From contig PKTB01000004.1 of NCBI GenBank assembly GCA_002869385.1, positions 373,770 to 437,769 on the forward strand: DNA of 64,000 bases. Direction: 5' to 3'. The DNA comes from Marinilabiliales bacterium. GTDB taxonomy: Bacteria > Bacteroidota > Bacteroidia > Bacteroidales > ML635J-15. Both the position numbers and the translations under genes were made by a program. The notes below the pieces were generated by a model. That model had not been told where the DNA came from and made no database searches. It worked only from the letters and a program-made list of their open reading frames with translations. Shown here piece by piece: positions 45,201 through 54,364 of this stretch. The stretch's first letter is position 1, and every line of letters begins with the position of its first letter.

Positions 45201-45595
45201 TTACAAACACTTCAGAAAGAATTAGGCTTTATAAAGAGCTTGATGAGGTAAAATCCTATGCAGAATTAGATAGATTCAGAGAAATGGTAATTGACAGGTT
45301 TGGGGATATTCCTGAAGAAGCTGAAAAACTATTTGATATTATTAAGCTCAAGTGGATGTCCATAAATCTTGGATTTCAAAAAATCATTATTAGAAATAAT
45401 ATTTTTATAGGATTTTTCCCGTTAAATCAACAGTCTTCATATTATTCGTCAAAAATGTTTTCAAGCATTTTAATGTACATGCAACAAAATCCCAAGGATG
45501 TGCTGATTAAAGAACATAAGGAAAAATTGAGTTTGAGATTATTAAAAGCAGATAGTCTTGAAAAAATAAGTGCGTATTTGATGAAAATAACGTAA
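42236..45595 (+). CDS. mfd: Transcription-repair coupling factor
   Basis: [85 protein letters not shown]. Confidence 0.97.
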   Translation: [1119 protein letters not shown]

Positions 45596-45656
45596 TTTGT
45601 TGCAAATATTCAGAAAGCAGTATAAAAAACATCAAATTAATACACTATTCATTTCA

Positions 45657-45664
45657 TAAATTTG
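45657..45664 (+). promoter_or_regulatory. Bacteroidota -7 box (TAAATTTG) upstream of MORN-repeat gene
   Basis: TAnnTTTG match about 46 bp before ATG. Confidence 0.4.
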
Positions 45665-45709
45665 TTTATCATTAAAACGGGTTAAATATTATTTGCTAAT
45701 TTTACAACG

Positions 45710-47266
45710 ATGATAAGAAATATCCTCATATTGTTTTTTACAGGAATTTCACTTGTTTTATACTCACAGGACATTGATACAAATGGTTTTAACAGGTTTT
45801 ATTATCCGAACGGACAGGTTTCAAGTGAGGGATATATGAAAGATGGTAAACCTGATGGATATTGGAAGAATTATTATGAAGATGGGACATTAAAATCAGA
45901 AGGTAAAAGAACATATTTTCTTCTTGACAGTATTTGGAATTTTTACCATTCTGATGGTCAGTTGGCAGAATCTATAACATATAGAAATGATAAGAAAAAC
46001 GGATATAGCATTGTTTATGATTTTTATTACACAGAAGATTCAGTAAAAGTCTATTATCTAAGTTCAAGAGAGTTATTCCTTAATGGACAAATGGAAGGGG
46101 ACTCTTATTATTATGACACATCAGGATATTTAAAATATCAATACACATTTAAGAATGGTATTAAAAATGGTGATGCGCGCGAGTTTAATAAAGATAGTTT
46201 GGTTATAACGCTTTATAAGTATTATAATGGTTATCGGATAGAATCACAGAAAATAAACAGGTTTAATCAAGAAAAGCAAAAACATGGAGTATGGATGGAT
46301 TTTTATCCCAATGGAAACCCACACCATGAGTATACATATTTTAACGGAATACTCCATGGGATATATAGAGAATACAATCTTGCAGGGAAAAAAACAGTTG
46401 AGCGTAGGTATGTAAATGGTGAAATATTTGTCCCTAAACCAGAAGATGAGGTCGTATTAAAAGCAGAAGTGAAGAAATCATATCATGAAAATGGAAAACT
46501 GCAGTTCGAAGGAGCATTTTTAAATGATTTGCCGGTTGGTATACATAAAGAATACAACGATGCTGGAAAGTTGATAAATGTAAAAGAATACACTCCTCAA
46601 AGTATCCTATTGGGTGAAGGTTTGTTTGACGAAAATGGAAAAAGAACTGGCGAGTGGAAACTATATGATGAATACTGGGAGTATTTCTATGCCAAAGGAA
46701 ATTATAAAGATGGTAAAATGGATGGTAAATGGACATACTTTTATCCGGATGGTAGAATAGAAATGGAAGGGTTCTTTAATAAAGACAAACCTGACAGAGA
46801 ATGGGTATGGTTTTATCAAGATGGTAAGAAAAAAAGAGAAGAATCATATCTTATGGGAAAGCTGGAGGGACCATATGTTGAGTATGATACACTAGAAAAT
46901 GTAATTCTTAAAGGTGAATATTTTGACGATGCAAGAATAGGAGTTTGGTTCTATGGTGTAGGAGATATTATTGAAGAAGGTAATTATGAATTAGGTGAGA
47001 AAGATGGTGAGTGGAAACACTACTATGCCGAGACCGGAAAGCTTAGATTTGTTGGCACTTATATGAAAGGGGATCCTGATGGAACACATAAATGGTATTA
47101 TCCTAATGGTAATATTGAACTAATTGGAGATTATCGGGTAGGAAATAAGCATAAAGACTGGAAAAAGTTTAATTCAGATGGATCAATGTATATGACATTT
47201 ACATATCGTAATGATGAATTGATTAAAATAGATGGTCGTCGCCTTAAAAAGAAAGGTAAAAAATAG
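45710..47266 (+). CDS. MORN-repeat (YwqK-like) secreted protein
   Basis: Many repeats of the form YYPNGQVSSEGYMKDGKPDGYWKNYYEDGTLKSEGK / GNYKDGKMDGKWTYFYPDGRIEMEGFFNKDKPDREWVWFYQDGKKKREE. Confidence 0.85.
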   Translation: MIRNILILFFTGISLVLYSQDIDTNGFNRFYYPNGQVSSEGYMKDGKPDGYWKNYYEDGTLKSEGKRTYFLLDSIWNFYHSDGQLAESITYRNDKKNGYSIVYDFYYTEDSVKVYYLSSRELFLNGQMEGDSYYYDTSGYLKYQYTFKNGIKNGDAREFNKDSLVITLYKYYNGYRIESQKINRFNQEKQKHGVWMDFYPNGNPHHEYTYFNGILHGIYREYNLAGKKTVERRYVNGEIFVPKPEDEVVLKAEVKKSYHENGKLQFEGAFLNDLPVGIHKEYNDAGKLINVKEYTPQSILLGEGLFDENGKRTGEWKLYDEYWEYFYAKGNYKDGKMDGKWTYFYPDGRIEMEGFFNKDKPDREWVWFYQDGKKKREESYLMGKLEGPYVEYDTLENVILKGEYFDDARIGVWFYGVGDIIEEGNYELGEKDGEWKHYYAETGKLRFVGTYMKGDPDGTHKWYYPNGNIELIGDYRVGNKHKDWKKFNSDGSMYMTFTYRNDELIKIDGRRLKKKGKK

Positions 47267-47285
47267 TACTTTCGACTCTGTTAAA

Positions 47286-48185
47286 ATGGATATAAAGCAC
47301 CTAAAACATACAGATATTAGTAAAAAAGATTGGGATAAGACTATTCTAAACTCAAAATATGGGACAGTATACGCTATGTCTTTGTATTTGGATATAGTCT
47401 CTCAAGGATGGGAAGCATTGGTAAATGAAGACTATTCAATTCTTATGCCTTTGCCTGTCAAAACAAAATATGGATTTAAGTATCTAACACAACCATTTTA
47501 TTCACAACAACTAGGAGTTTTTAGTAAAAATGAAATAGACGAATTGGTTTTTAATCAATTTATGAAATCGATTTCTTATAAGTTCTATCGTTTGCAGTTA
47601 AATAGAGCTAACTGTTTTAGCTTTACAAAAGAAGTTCTTAAACCAAATTATGTATTGGAGCTTAATAAATCCTATGAAGTAATCCAAAGTAAATATGGTC
47701 AAAATTGTAAAAGAAATCTTAAGAAATCAGTTAAGGAAAAACAAAAGCCAGGGGATAATATTTCTCCAGATGTATTTTTGAATTTTGTTGAAACAAACCT
47801 TGTATTTAAACCGATTAAAGGAGTAATGCCTGTATTAAAATCAATAATCAGGGAATCTTTTAAAAATGGTTCTGGAAAAATAATTTCTGTTGTTGATGAC
47901 ACTTCTGATGAAATTTTAGCAGCGGTTTTTCTTTTAAGTTGGAAGAATAGATTTTATTATTTGATGCCGGCATCGTCTGAAAAGGGAAAAATTTTTAATT
48001 CAATGTTTTTTCTTGTGGACCAATTTATTCAACAATACGCAGCAAGTGATAAGATTATTGATTTTGAAGGATCTTCTATAGAAGGTGTTGCAAGATTTTA
48101 TAAAGGATTTGGAGCGCAAGCCGAATACTACCCGGTCCTTAATCAGAATAATTTGGTATTCCCTTTTAATAAGATAATAAAATAA
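47286..48185 (+). CDS. Acyltransferase-like (GNAT/FemAB fold-like) hypothetical protein
   Basis: ORF 47232..48185, probable start ATG 47286 (MDIKHLKHTDISKKDWDKTI); C-terminal IIDFEGSSIEGVARFYKGFGAQAEYYPVL resembles FemAB-like domains. Confidence 0.6.
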   Translation: MDIKHLKHTDISKKDWDKTILNSKYGTVYAMSLYLDIVSQGWEALVNEDYSILMPLPVKTKYGFKYLTQPFYSQQLGVFSKNEIDELVFNQFMKSISYKFYRLQLNRANCFSFTKEVLKPNYVLELNKSYEVIQSKYGQNCKRNLKKSVKEKQKPGDNISPDVFLNFVETNLVFKPIKGVMPVLKSIIRESFKNGSGKIISVVDDTSDEILAAVFLLSWKNRFYYLMPASSEKGKIFNSMFFLVDQFIQQYAASDKIIDFEGSSIEGVARFYKGFGAQAEYYPVLNQNNLVFPFNKIIK

Positions 48186-48187
48186 AA

Positions 48188-48215
48188 AAGCTGCTACATT
48201 AAAATGCAACAGCTT
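48188..48215. terminator. Hairpin between convergent genes
   Basis: AAGCTGCTACATT-AA-AATGCAACAGCTT imperfect inverted repeat between stop codons of 47286..48185 (+) and 48239..48469 (-). Confidence 0.65.
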
Positions 48216-48238
48216 ATATTTTATAAGTTTAGTTTGTT

Positions 48239-48469
48239 TTATACAGCTACAACTTCTTTTACTTCATGAACATCTTTTTTAAGTTTATCTTCAACACCTA
48301 ATTTTAAGGTTTGAATGCTGAATGGGCATGACCCGCATGCTCCAAGAAGTTTAACTTTAACTACGAAGTCTTCAGTAACTTCAACTAAGCTGATGTCACC
48401 ACCGTCTGCCTGTAAATATGGTCTAACTTCTTCTATCGATTTTTCGATTTTTTTTACTATTTCTTCCAT
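48239..48469 (-). CDS. NifU-like C-terminal domain Fe-S scaffold protein
   Basis: VRPYLQADGGDISLVEV...LLGACGSCPFSIQTLKLGVE. Confidence 0.92.
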   Translation of the reverse strand: MEEIVKKIEKSIEEVRPYLQADGGDISLVEVTEDFVVKVKLLGACGSCPFSIQTLKLGVEDKLKKDVHEVKEVVAV

Positions 48470-48480
48470 TTGAATAAATT

Positions 48481-49581
48481 TTATTTAATTATTACCTGCT
48501 TTGTTGGAGCTTGATTTTTATTTCGTTTTTCTACTGCGTCAAGAAATTTATCTGCAAAATCAGAAAATGATTTCCCAATTACTGATGTGAAGTCTAGAGC
48601 AGAATGTTTTCCGGTATCACCATTTTCACAAACCGACTCAACAATTGGAATTTGAGCTAAAACTTCTGTATGCACCTCTTTTGCAAGTTTTTCTGTCCCA
48701 CCCTTACCAAAAATATGGTATTTGTTTTCTGGCAATTCAGCTGGAGTAAACCATGCCATATTTTCAACAAGACCTAAAACCGGAACTTCGATACCATTAG
48801 ATTTAAACATTGCGACCCCCTTTCTGGCATCAGCAATAGCGACTTCTTGCGGAGTACTGACAATGACAGCTCCGGTTACAGGAACAGATTGTACTAAAGT
48901 TAAATGAATATCGCTTGTTCCCGGAGGCATATCAAAAAGCAAATAATCCAGTTCGCCCCACTTTGCCTGGTCAATAAGCTGTTTTAACACACCTGTTGCC
49001 ATAGGCCCACGCCATATTGTTGCTTCAGCAGGATAAACAAAGAAACCAACAGAAAGCATTTTTACACCATATTTTTCAACTGGAATAATAAACTCTTTGT
49101 TTCCTTCTTTAACACCAGAAGGCTTTACATCTTGTACACCAAACATTTTAGGAATACTCGGTCCAAAAATATCAGCATCTATTACGCCAACTCGATATCC
49201 TTTTTGTGCTAACGCAACTGCAAGATTTACAGTTACTGTAGATTTTCCAACACCGCCCTTACCACTGGCAATTGCAACTATATTTTCAATTCCTTCAATT
49301 CCGTCAGCATTTTTAGGTGCAGCCTTTTCTTTAGGCTTAATTTTGGTTGTGATATTAATAATTAAATCATCGCCAAATTCACGTTCAATTTCAGTTTTTA
49401 CCGACCGTTTTATTGAATTAATGAATGGGTCTGTAGCTTTTTCAAACATTAAAACTACATCAATACTGTTACCATCAATGTTTATTTCATTAATCAGTCC
49501 GGAGCTGAAAATATCTTTTTGTGTTTCCGGATGAACAACTTTTTTTAGGATTGCCTCCAGATTGTTTTTTGTTAATTCCAT
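48481..49581 (-). CDS. Mrp/NBP35 family P-loop Fe-S carrier ATPase
   Basis: IENIVAIASGKGGVGKSTVTVNLAVALA; IDADIFGPSIPKMFG; DYLLFDMPPGTSDIHLTL. Confidence 0.93.
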   Translation of the reverse strand: MELTKNNLEAILKKVVHPETQKDIFSSGLINEINIDGNSIDVVLMFEKATDPFINSIKRSVKTEIEREFGDDLIINITTKIKPKEKAAPKNADGIEGIENIVAIASGKGGVGKSTVTVNLAVALAQKGYRVGVIDADIFGPSIPKMFGVQDVKPSGVKEGNKEFIIPVEKYGVKMLSVGFFVYPAEATIWRGPMATGVLKQLIDQAKWGELDYLLFDMPPGTSDIHLTLVQSVPVTGAVIVSTPQEVAIADARKGVAMFKSNGIEVPVLGLVENMAWFTPAELPENKYHIFGKGGTEKLAKEVHTEVLAQIPIVESVCENGDTGKHSALDFTSVIGKSFSDFADKFLDAVEKRNKNQAPTKQVIIK

Positions 49582-49622
49582 TCTCTAATTTTTTGGAGAA
49601 ACAAATAAACAGACTTATTGTT

Positions 49623-50912
49623 TTATAAACTCCAGTATGTAAGATCTTTGATTTTATCGCGGAAAATTCCTTTAATGTCAACCAAAATTCCATTGTCTTT
49701 TGAAAGTTCTTTAAAGTAGCTTTCGTTCATTTCGGTATATGGCTTATGATTAACAGCAACAATTATTGCATCGTATTTGCCGTTCGGTGCATCTGCCATT
49801 TCAACATTGTATTCTTCTTTCACCTCTTCTTTATTTGCATAAGCATCAACAACATCATACTTAACATTATACTTGTCAAGTTCATCCAAAATGTCAATAA
49901 CTCTTGAGTTTCTGATATCAGTAACATCCTCTTTGAAAGTCATACCCATAACTAAAACTCTTGAACTTGTAATTTCTTTTTGTTTAGAAATGATAAGCTT
50001 AACAACTTTACTTGCAACATAAGCTCCCATACCATCATTTATTCCACGACCTGAGTTAATCATTCTTGCGTGATAACCTAACTCTTTAGCTTTATGTAAT
50101 AGATAGTAAGGATCAACACCAATACAGTGACCACCAACTAAACCGGGGATGAATTTAAGGAAGTTCCATTTTGTTCCGGCAGCTTCCAGAACTTCAAAAG
50201 TGTTAATTCCTATGTGATCAAATATTATTGATAATTCATTCATCAAAGCAATGTTCACATCACGTTGTGTGTTTTCAATAATTTTAGCAGCTTCAGCAAC
50301 TTTAATTGAGCTTGCACGATGAACACCTGCTTCAATAATTAATTCGTAAGTTTTTGCGATTTCTTCAGCAGATTCTGCATCACAACCGGATGATACTTTT
50401 ACAATACTTGTTAAAGTATGAACTTTATCACCTGGGTTTATTCTCTCGGGTGAAAAGCCAACTTTAAAGTCATCAACAAACTTAAGTCCTGACATTTCTT
50501 CAAGAACTGGAACACAATCTTCTTCTGTACAACCAGGGTATACGGTTGATTCATAAACGACATAGTCACCTTTCTTAAGTATTTTACCTACAGTTTCTGA
50601 TGCTTTTAAAACAGGTGTCAAATCCGGTAAGTTGTGTTCGTCGATTGGAGTAGGAACAGCAACTATATGAAAATGACAATCCTTAAGGTCTTCAGGATTT
50701 GCAGTAAAGACAATGTAGGTGTTTTCAAACTCTTCAGGAGTTAATTCATTACTAGGGTCGATACCCTTTTTCATTAATTCAACTCTTTCGGGTTTAATAT
50801 CAAAACCTACAACTTTCACCTTTTTTGCAAATTCCAGTGCAATTGGTAAACCAACATATCCAAGACCAATAACGGATATTTTCTTTTCTTTATTAACGAT
50901 TGAATTATACAT
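49623..50912 (-). CDS. Nucleotide-sugar dehydrogenase (UDP-HexNAc 6-dehydrogenase-like, WbpA/TviB-type)
   Basis: VIGLGYVGLPIALEFAKK; VGFSPERINPGDKVHTL; GLVGGHCIGVDPYYLLHKAKELGYH. Confidence 0.9.
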   Translation of the reverse strand: MYNSIVNKEKKISVIGLGYVGLPIALEFAKKVKVVGFDIKPERVELMKKGIDPSNELTPEEFENTYIVFTANPEDLKDCHFHIVAVPTPIDEHNLPDLTPVLKASETVGKILKKGDYVVYESTVYPGCTEEDCVPVLEEMSGLKFVDDFKVGFSPERINPGDKVHTLTSIVKVSSGCDAESAEEIAKTYELIIEAGVHRASSIKVAEAAKIIENTQRDVNIALMNELSIIFDHIGINTFEVLEAAGTKWNFLKFIPGLVGGHCIGVDPYYLLHKAKELGYHARMINSGRGINDGMGAYVASKVVKLIISKQKEITSSRVLVMGMTFKEDVTDIRNSRVIDILDELDKYNVKYDVVDAYANKEEVKEEYNVEMADAPNGKYDAIIVAVNHKPYTEMNESYFKELSKDNGILVDIKGIFRDKIKDLTYWSL

Positions 50913-50972
50913 AATATCTTATACTTTAGTATTTTACAAATAGTCTGTAAAAATAATTTTTTTATTTGTTTC

Positions 50973-51923
50973 TCAAAATGACTTTTTTAATAATTGATGA
51001 TAATCTCCAACAAGACCAATTGGCTTGGAATTACGTATATTGTAAACCATTTCTATTGAATTTCTTGCATCCTGAAGTCCAAAACCATTACCGGCAAGTA
51101 TGTTTTTGTAGCTTTCAGTATGTAAATCAGTAAACCCGGCACTAAATTCTATTTCTTCATTTTCCATTTTTATTGAACGATAAGTTCTTTGTCCCTTAGC
51201 TTGAATTTCTGCAGGTAACATTGTTTCGTCGATTGATAACACCCAACGAACGTTAGCTCTTTCAAGTTCTATGAAACCGGCTGCTTTATCAAGCTCGCTC
51301 ATATGAACAGTACTTGATTTTACAGGCCCAAAAATCCAGCTTAACATATCAAAAAAGTGGACTCCAATGTTTGTTGCAATACCACCGGATTTTTGCATAT
51401 CACCTTTCCAGGAGTAGTGATACCACTTTCCACGTGAAGTAATATATGCTAAATCAATATCGTATATTTTGTCTTTGGGCCCTTCGTCAACTTTCTTTTT
51501 TAAGTCAATAATTGATTGATGTAGTCTAAGTTGAAGGATATTATAGATTTTCTTACCTGTTTCTCTTTCAATTTCTTCAAGTCCGTCAATATTCCATGGG
51601 TTTAAAACCAATGGTTTTTCGCAAATAGCGTTAGCTTTATGACGTAATGCAAATCTGATATGAGAATCGTGTAAATAATTTGGAGAGCAAATACTTACAT
51701 ATTCGATCTTCTTATCTGTACGACTTAGTTTATCAGCATGTCTTTCGAATCGTTCGAACTCGTGAAAAAAGTCTGCTTCAGGAAAATATGAATCAAGGAA
51801 ACCAACACTATCAAAAGGATCAAGTGTTGCTATTAAGTTGTTTCCGGTTTCTTTGATTGCTTTTACGTGTCTGATGGCAATGTATCCACCAACTCAGATT
51901 AATGCAAAGTTTACATTTGACAT
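50973..51923 (-). pseudogene. Gfo/Idh/MocA oxidoreductase (WbpB-like) with in-frame TGA at codon 10 (51894-51896)
   Basis: Minus-strand frame MSNVNFALI*VGGYIAIRHVKAIKETGNNLIATLDPFDSVGFLDSYFPEADFF...ICSPNYLHDSHIRFALRHKANAICEKPLVLNPWNIDGL. The stop sits in the nucleotide-binding G.GGYIA motif. Confidence 0.88.
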
Positions 51924-51925
51924 AA

Positions 51926-52501
51926 TTATAATTTAGTTACTTTATTATCTTTCAGTTGATACTTTTCTTTGCTTTCAGGACAAGTTGCAATACCATCTTG
52001 GTCAAATTCCAATCTGTGACCGTATTCGCTCATCCACCCGGTTTGACGTGCAGGGTTTCCAACAACAAGAGCATAATCTGGAACTTCCTTTGTTACAACA
52101 GCACCTGCACCAATAAATGCAAAACGACCAATATTATGACCACAAACAATTGTAGCATTTGCTCCAATTGAAGCTCCTTCTTTTACTATAGTTTTAAGGT
52201 ATTCGCTTTTACGGTTTACTGCACTTCGCGGGTTAATTACATTTGTAAATACCATTGATGGTCCCAAAAAAACATCGTCTTCGCAAATTACACCAGTGTA
52301 AATAGACACATTGTTTTGCACTTTTACATTTTTTCCAAGAACAACATCAGGCGAAACAACAACATTCTGACCAATATTGCAATTTAAACCAATTGTGCAA
52401 TTAGACATAATATGAGAGAAATGCCAAATCTTAGTTCCGGCACCTATTTCACAATTATTGTCTATTACTGCTGTCTCGTGAGCAAAAAAATCTGTACTCA
52501 T
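51926..52501 (-). CDS. Left-handed beta-helix acyltransferase (WbpD-like UDP-sugar N-acetyltransferase)
   Basis: Hexapeptide repeats; FFAHETAVIDNNCEIGAGTKIWHFSHIMSNCTIGLNCNIGQNVVVSPDVVLG; VGNPARQTGWMSEYGHRL. Confidence 0.88.
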   Translation of the reverse strand: MSTDFFAHETAVIDNNCEIGAGTKIWHFSHIMSNCTIGLNCNIGQNVVVSPDVVLGKNVKVQNNVSIYTGVICEDDVFLGPSMVFTNVINPRSAVNRKSEYLKTIVKEGASIGANATIVCGHNIGRFAFIGAGAVVTKEVPDYALVVGNPARQTGWMSEYGHRLEFDQDGIATCPESKEKYQLKDNKVTKL

Positions 52502-52563
52502 ACATATATATTTCCCGCAAAAGTAATTAATATTTAATGATTGTGAAAGTTTTTCTTAGAGAT

Positions 52564-52634
52564 GGAAGACCATGGACCGGGGACGGAAATGTTAATTGAA
52601 AGCACAACTTCCGTCTTCGGTCTCTCGTCTTCTT
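52564..52634. repeat. Gene-less imperfect inverted-repeat island (GGAAGACC...GACGGAA / TTCCGTCTTCGGTCTCTCGTCTTCTTCC)
   Basis: GGAAGACCATGGACCGGGGACGGAA versus reverse complement GGAAGAAGACGAGAGACCGAAGACGGAA. Confidence 0.65.
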
Positions 52635-52714
52635 CCTTTTTGGTATTTTTTTTGCAATTTTTCGTTTCGATATTTCAAATTTCTTAACTTTACAAAAAAT
52701 TAAAATTTAAAACT

Positions 52715-53377
52715 ATGAAGAATATTGCTTTTATAATAATGCTTTTTGTTGCAACAGGTTTATTTGCTCAAAAGATTACGGTACAAGAAACAAACGGTAA
52801 ATTCCTAAAGGAAAATCACAATGCCTTATTAACAACTGTTTATTACTCAACTGCTGAGGATGTTGAAAAAGAGCTTAAAAGTCTTTTTAAATCTTATAAA
52901 GGGAAAGTTAAAACAAAAAAAGGTGTTATTTTAGGTGATGACCTTGTAATAAGCTCTGTTAGTGAGAATACAATTGACGTTTTTGCAACAGTGAAACAAT
53001 TAAAAGATGGCGAGGTTGAAGTCCTTGTTGCATTCTATATTGGTGGTGCAGATCTCTCATCTTCGGCTCATCCTGATCAATATCCAAGAGCACAGGAGAT
53101 AATAAAGAACTTTGCTTTAAATTTAACAGAACAATCATTTGCTGAGATTGTAAAAGAAGAAGAAAAAGAACTTGAAAAGTTCACAAAAGATTACGAAAAG
53201 GTTGTCGAAAATAAAGAGGGCCTTGAAAAAGATAATGAGGACTACAAAAAACAAATTGAACAAAACGAGAAGGAAATTGAAAAATTGACAAAAGAAATTG
53301 AAACCTTGTCTGGTGAATTGAAAGAAAAACAAGATGCCTTTGAAAAGTTAAAGAAAGAAGGGACAAAAATAAAATAA
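52715..53377 (+). CDS. Secreted/periplasmic hypothetical protein with C-terminal coiled coil
   Basis: Signal peptide MKNIAFIIMLFVATGLFAQ; charged heptad-like C-terminus. Confidence 0.7.
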   Translation: MKNIAFIIMLFVATGLFAQKITVQETNGKFLKENHNALLTTVYYSTAEDVEKELKSLFKSYKGKVKTKKGVILGDDLVISSVSENTIDVFATVKQLKDGEVEVLVAFYIGGADLSSSAHPDQYPRAQEIIKNFALNLTEQSFAEIVKEEEKELEKFTKDYEKVVENKEGLEKDNEDYKKQIEQNEKEIEKLTKEIETLSGELKEKQDAFEKLKKEGTKIK

Positions 53378-53401
53378 TATACCTAGAACATAGAGCAAAA
53401 G

Positions 53402-53441
53402 GCATGGAGTAATCATTATTGTTTTACTCCATGCTTTTTTT
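53402..53441 (+). terminator. Rho-independent terminator
   Basis: GCATGGAGTAA-N-TTACTCCATGC followed by TTTTTTT. Confidence 0.85.
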
Positions 53442-53545
53442 ATATACTTAGCATGCTTGTTCAAAAACTGTCAAAAAAACACGTATAAATCTTTTATTAT
53501 TGTTTTCAATAGTTCTATCTTTGAGCGAAACTAAAAATTGGTAAA

Positions 53546-54253
53546 ATGAAGTTTGGAGTTATTATTTTTCCGGGATCAAATTGCGATCATGATATGGTTT
53601 ATGCTTTACGTGATATCCTTCGTCAGGATGTTGTAGAGCTTTGGCATAAAGATACTGACCTTCAAAACTGTGATGCTATCGCAGTTCCAGGAGGTTTCTC
53701 ATATGGTGATTATCTTCGTTCAGGGGCTATTGCACGTTTTTCTCCAATTATGGAGAAAGTTATTGAGTTTGCTAATAATGGAGGTTTTGTATTTGGTGTT
53801 TGCAATGGTTTTCAGATACTTTGTGAAGCCGGACTATTGCCGGGGGCACTTTTACATAATAATAACCAAAAATTTATTTGTAAAAATCAATATATAAAAG
53901 CTGAAAATACTGACTCTGCTATGACAAAGTTTGTATCTAAGTATAAACCACTAAATATCCCTATAGCCCATGGCGAGGGTAGATATTTTGCTCCTGATGA
54001 AACATTATCTGAAATGGTCCAAAATGATCAGATAATTTGGAGGTATTGTGATGAAAAGGGAGACCTTTCCGAAAAAAATAATCCAAATGGTTCTGTGATG
54101 AATATTGCAGGAGTTTGTAATAAAGAAAAGAATGTTTTTGGAATGATGCCTCATCCAGAAAGAGCTGCAGATCCTGAATTAAGAAATACTCATGGAATAA
54201 ACATCCTAAAATCTATTGTTGTTCACTTAAGCAGCATAAAAGATAAGAATTAG
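53546..54253 (+). CDS. purQ: Phosphoribosylformylglycinamidine synthase subunit PurQ
   Basis: KFGVIIFPGSNCDHDMVYAL; AVPGGFSYGDYLRSGAIARFSPIM; GVCNGFQILCEAGLLPGALL; MMPHPERAADPEL. Confidence 0.95.
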   Translation: MKFGVIIFPGSNCDHDMVYALRDILRQDVVELWHKDTDLQNCDAIAVPGGFSYGDYLRSGAIARFSPIMEKVIEFANNGGFVFGVCNGFQILCEAGLLPGALLHNNNQKFICKNQYIKAENTDSAMTKFVSKYKPLNIPIAHGEGRYFAPDETLSEMVQNDQIIWRYCDEKGDLSEKNNPNGSVMNIAGVCNKEKNVFGMMPHPERAADPELRNTHGINILKSIVVHLSSIKDKN

Positions 54254-54274
54254 AATTTTAACCCTATCATATTT

Positions 54275-54305
54275 AAGGACAATCTTTTAGGTTGTCCTTT
54301 TTTTT
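54275..54305 (+). terminator. Rho-independent terminator after purQ
   Basis: AAGGACAA-TCTTTTAGG-TTGTCCTT followed by a T tract. Confidence 0.85.
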
Positions 54306-54364
54306 ATTGCTAATATCCAAAACTTTGTGTAAGTTTGTTTTTCAACTCACAAAGACTATAAATT

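Noticed and set aside
45710-47266. Toxin-antitoxin module (YwqK-family naming)
   Set aside because: The protein is a secreted MORN-repeat protein with no toxin partner adjacent. The antitoxin label is an annotation tradition only.
49097-49534. 145-aa plus-strand ORF
   Set aside because: Antisense to the Mrp-family ATPase. Composition is explained by the opposite coding strand.
53135-53405. Phe-rich minus-strand ORFs 53135..53332 and 53181..53405
   Set aside because: Mirror of the Lys/Glu-rich coiled coil on the plus strand (AAA/GAA read as TTT/TTC).
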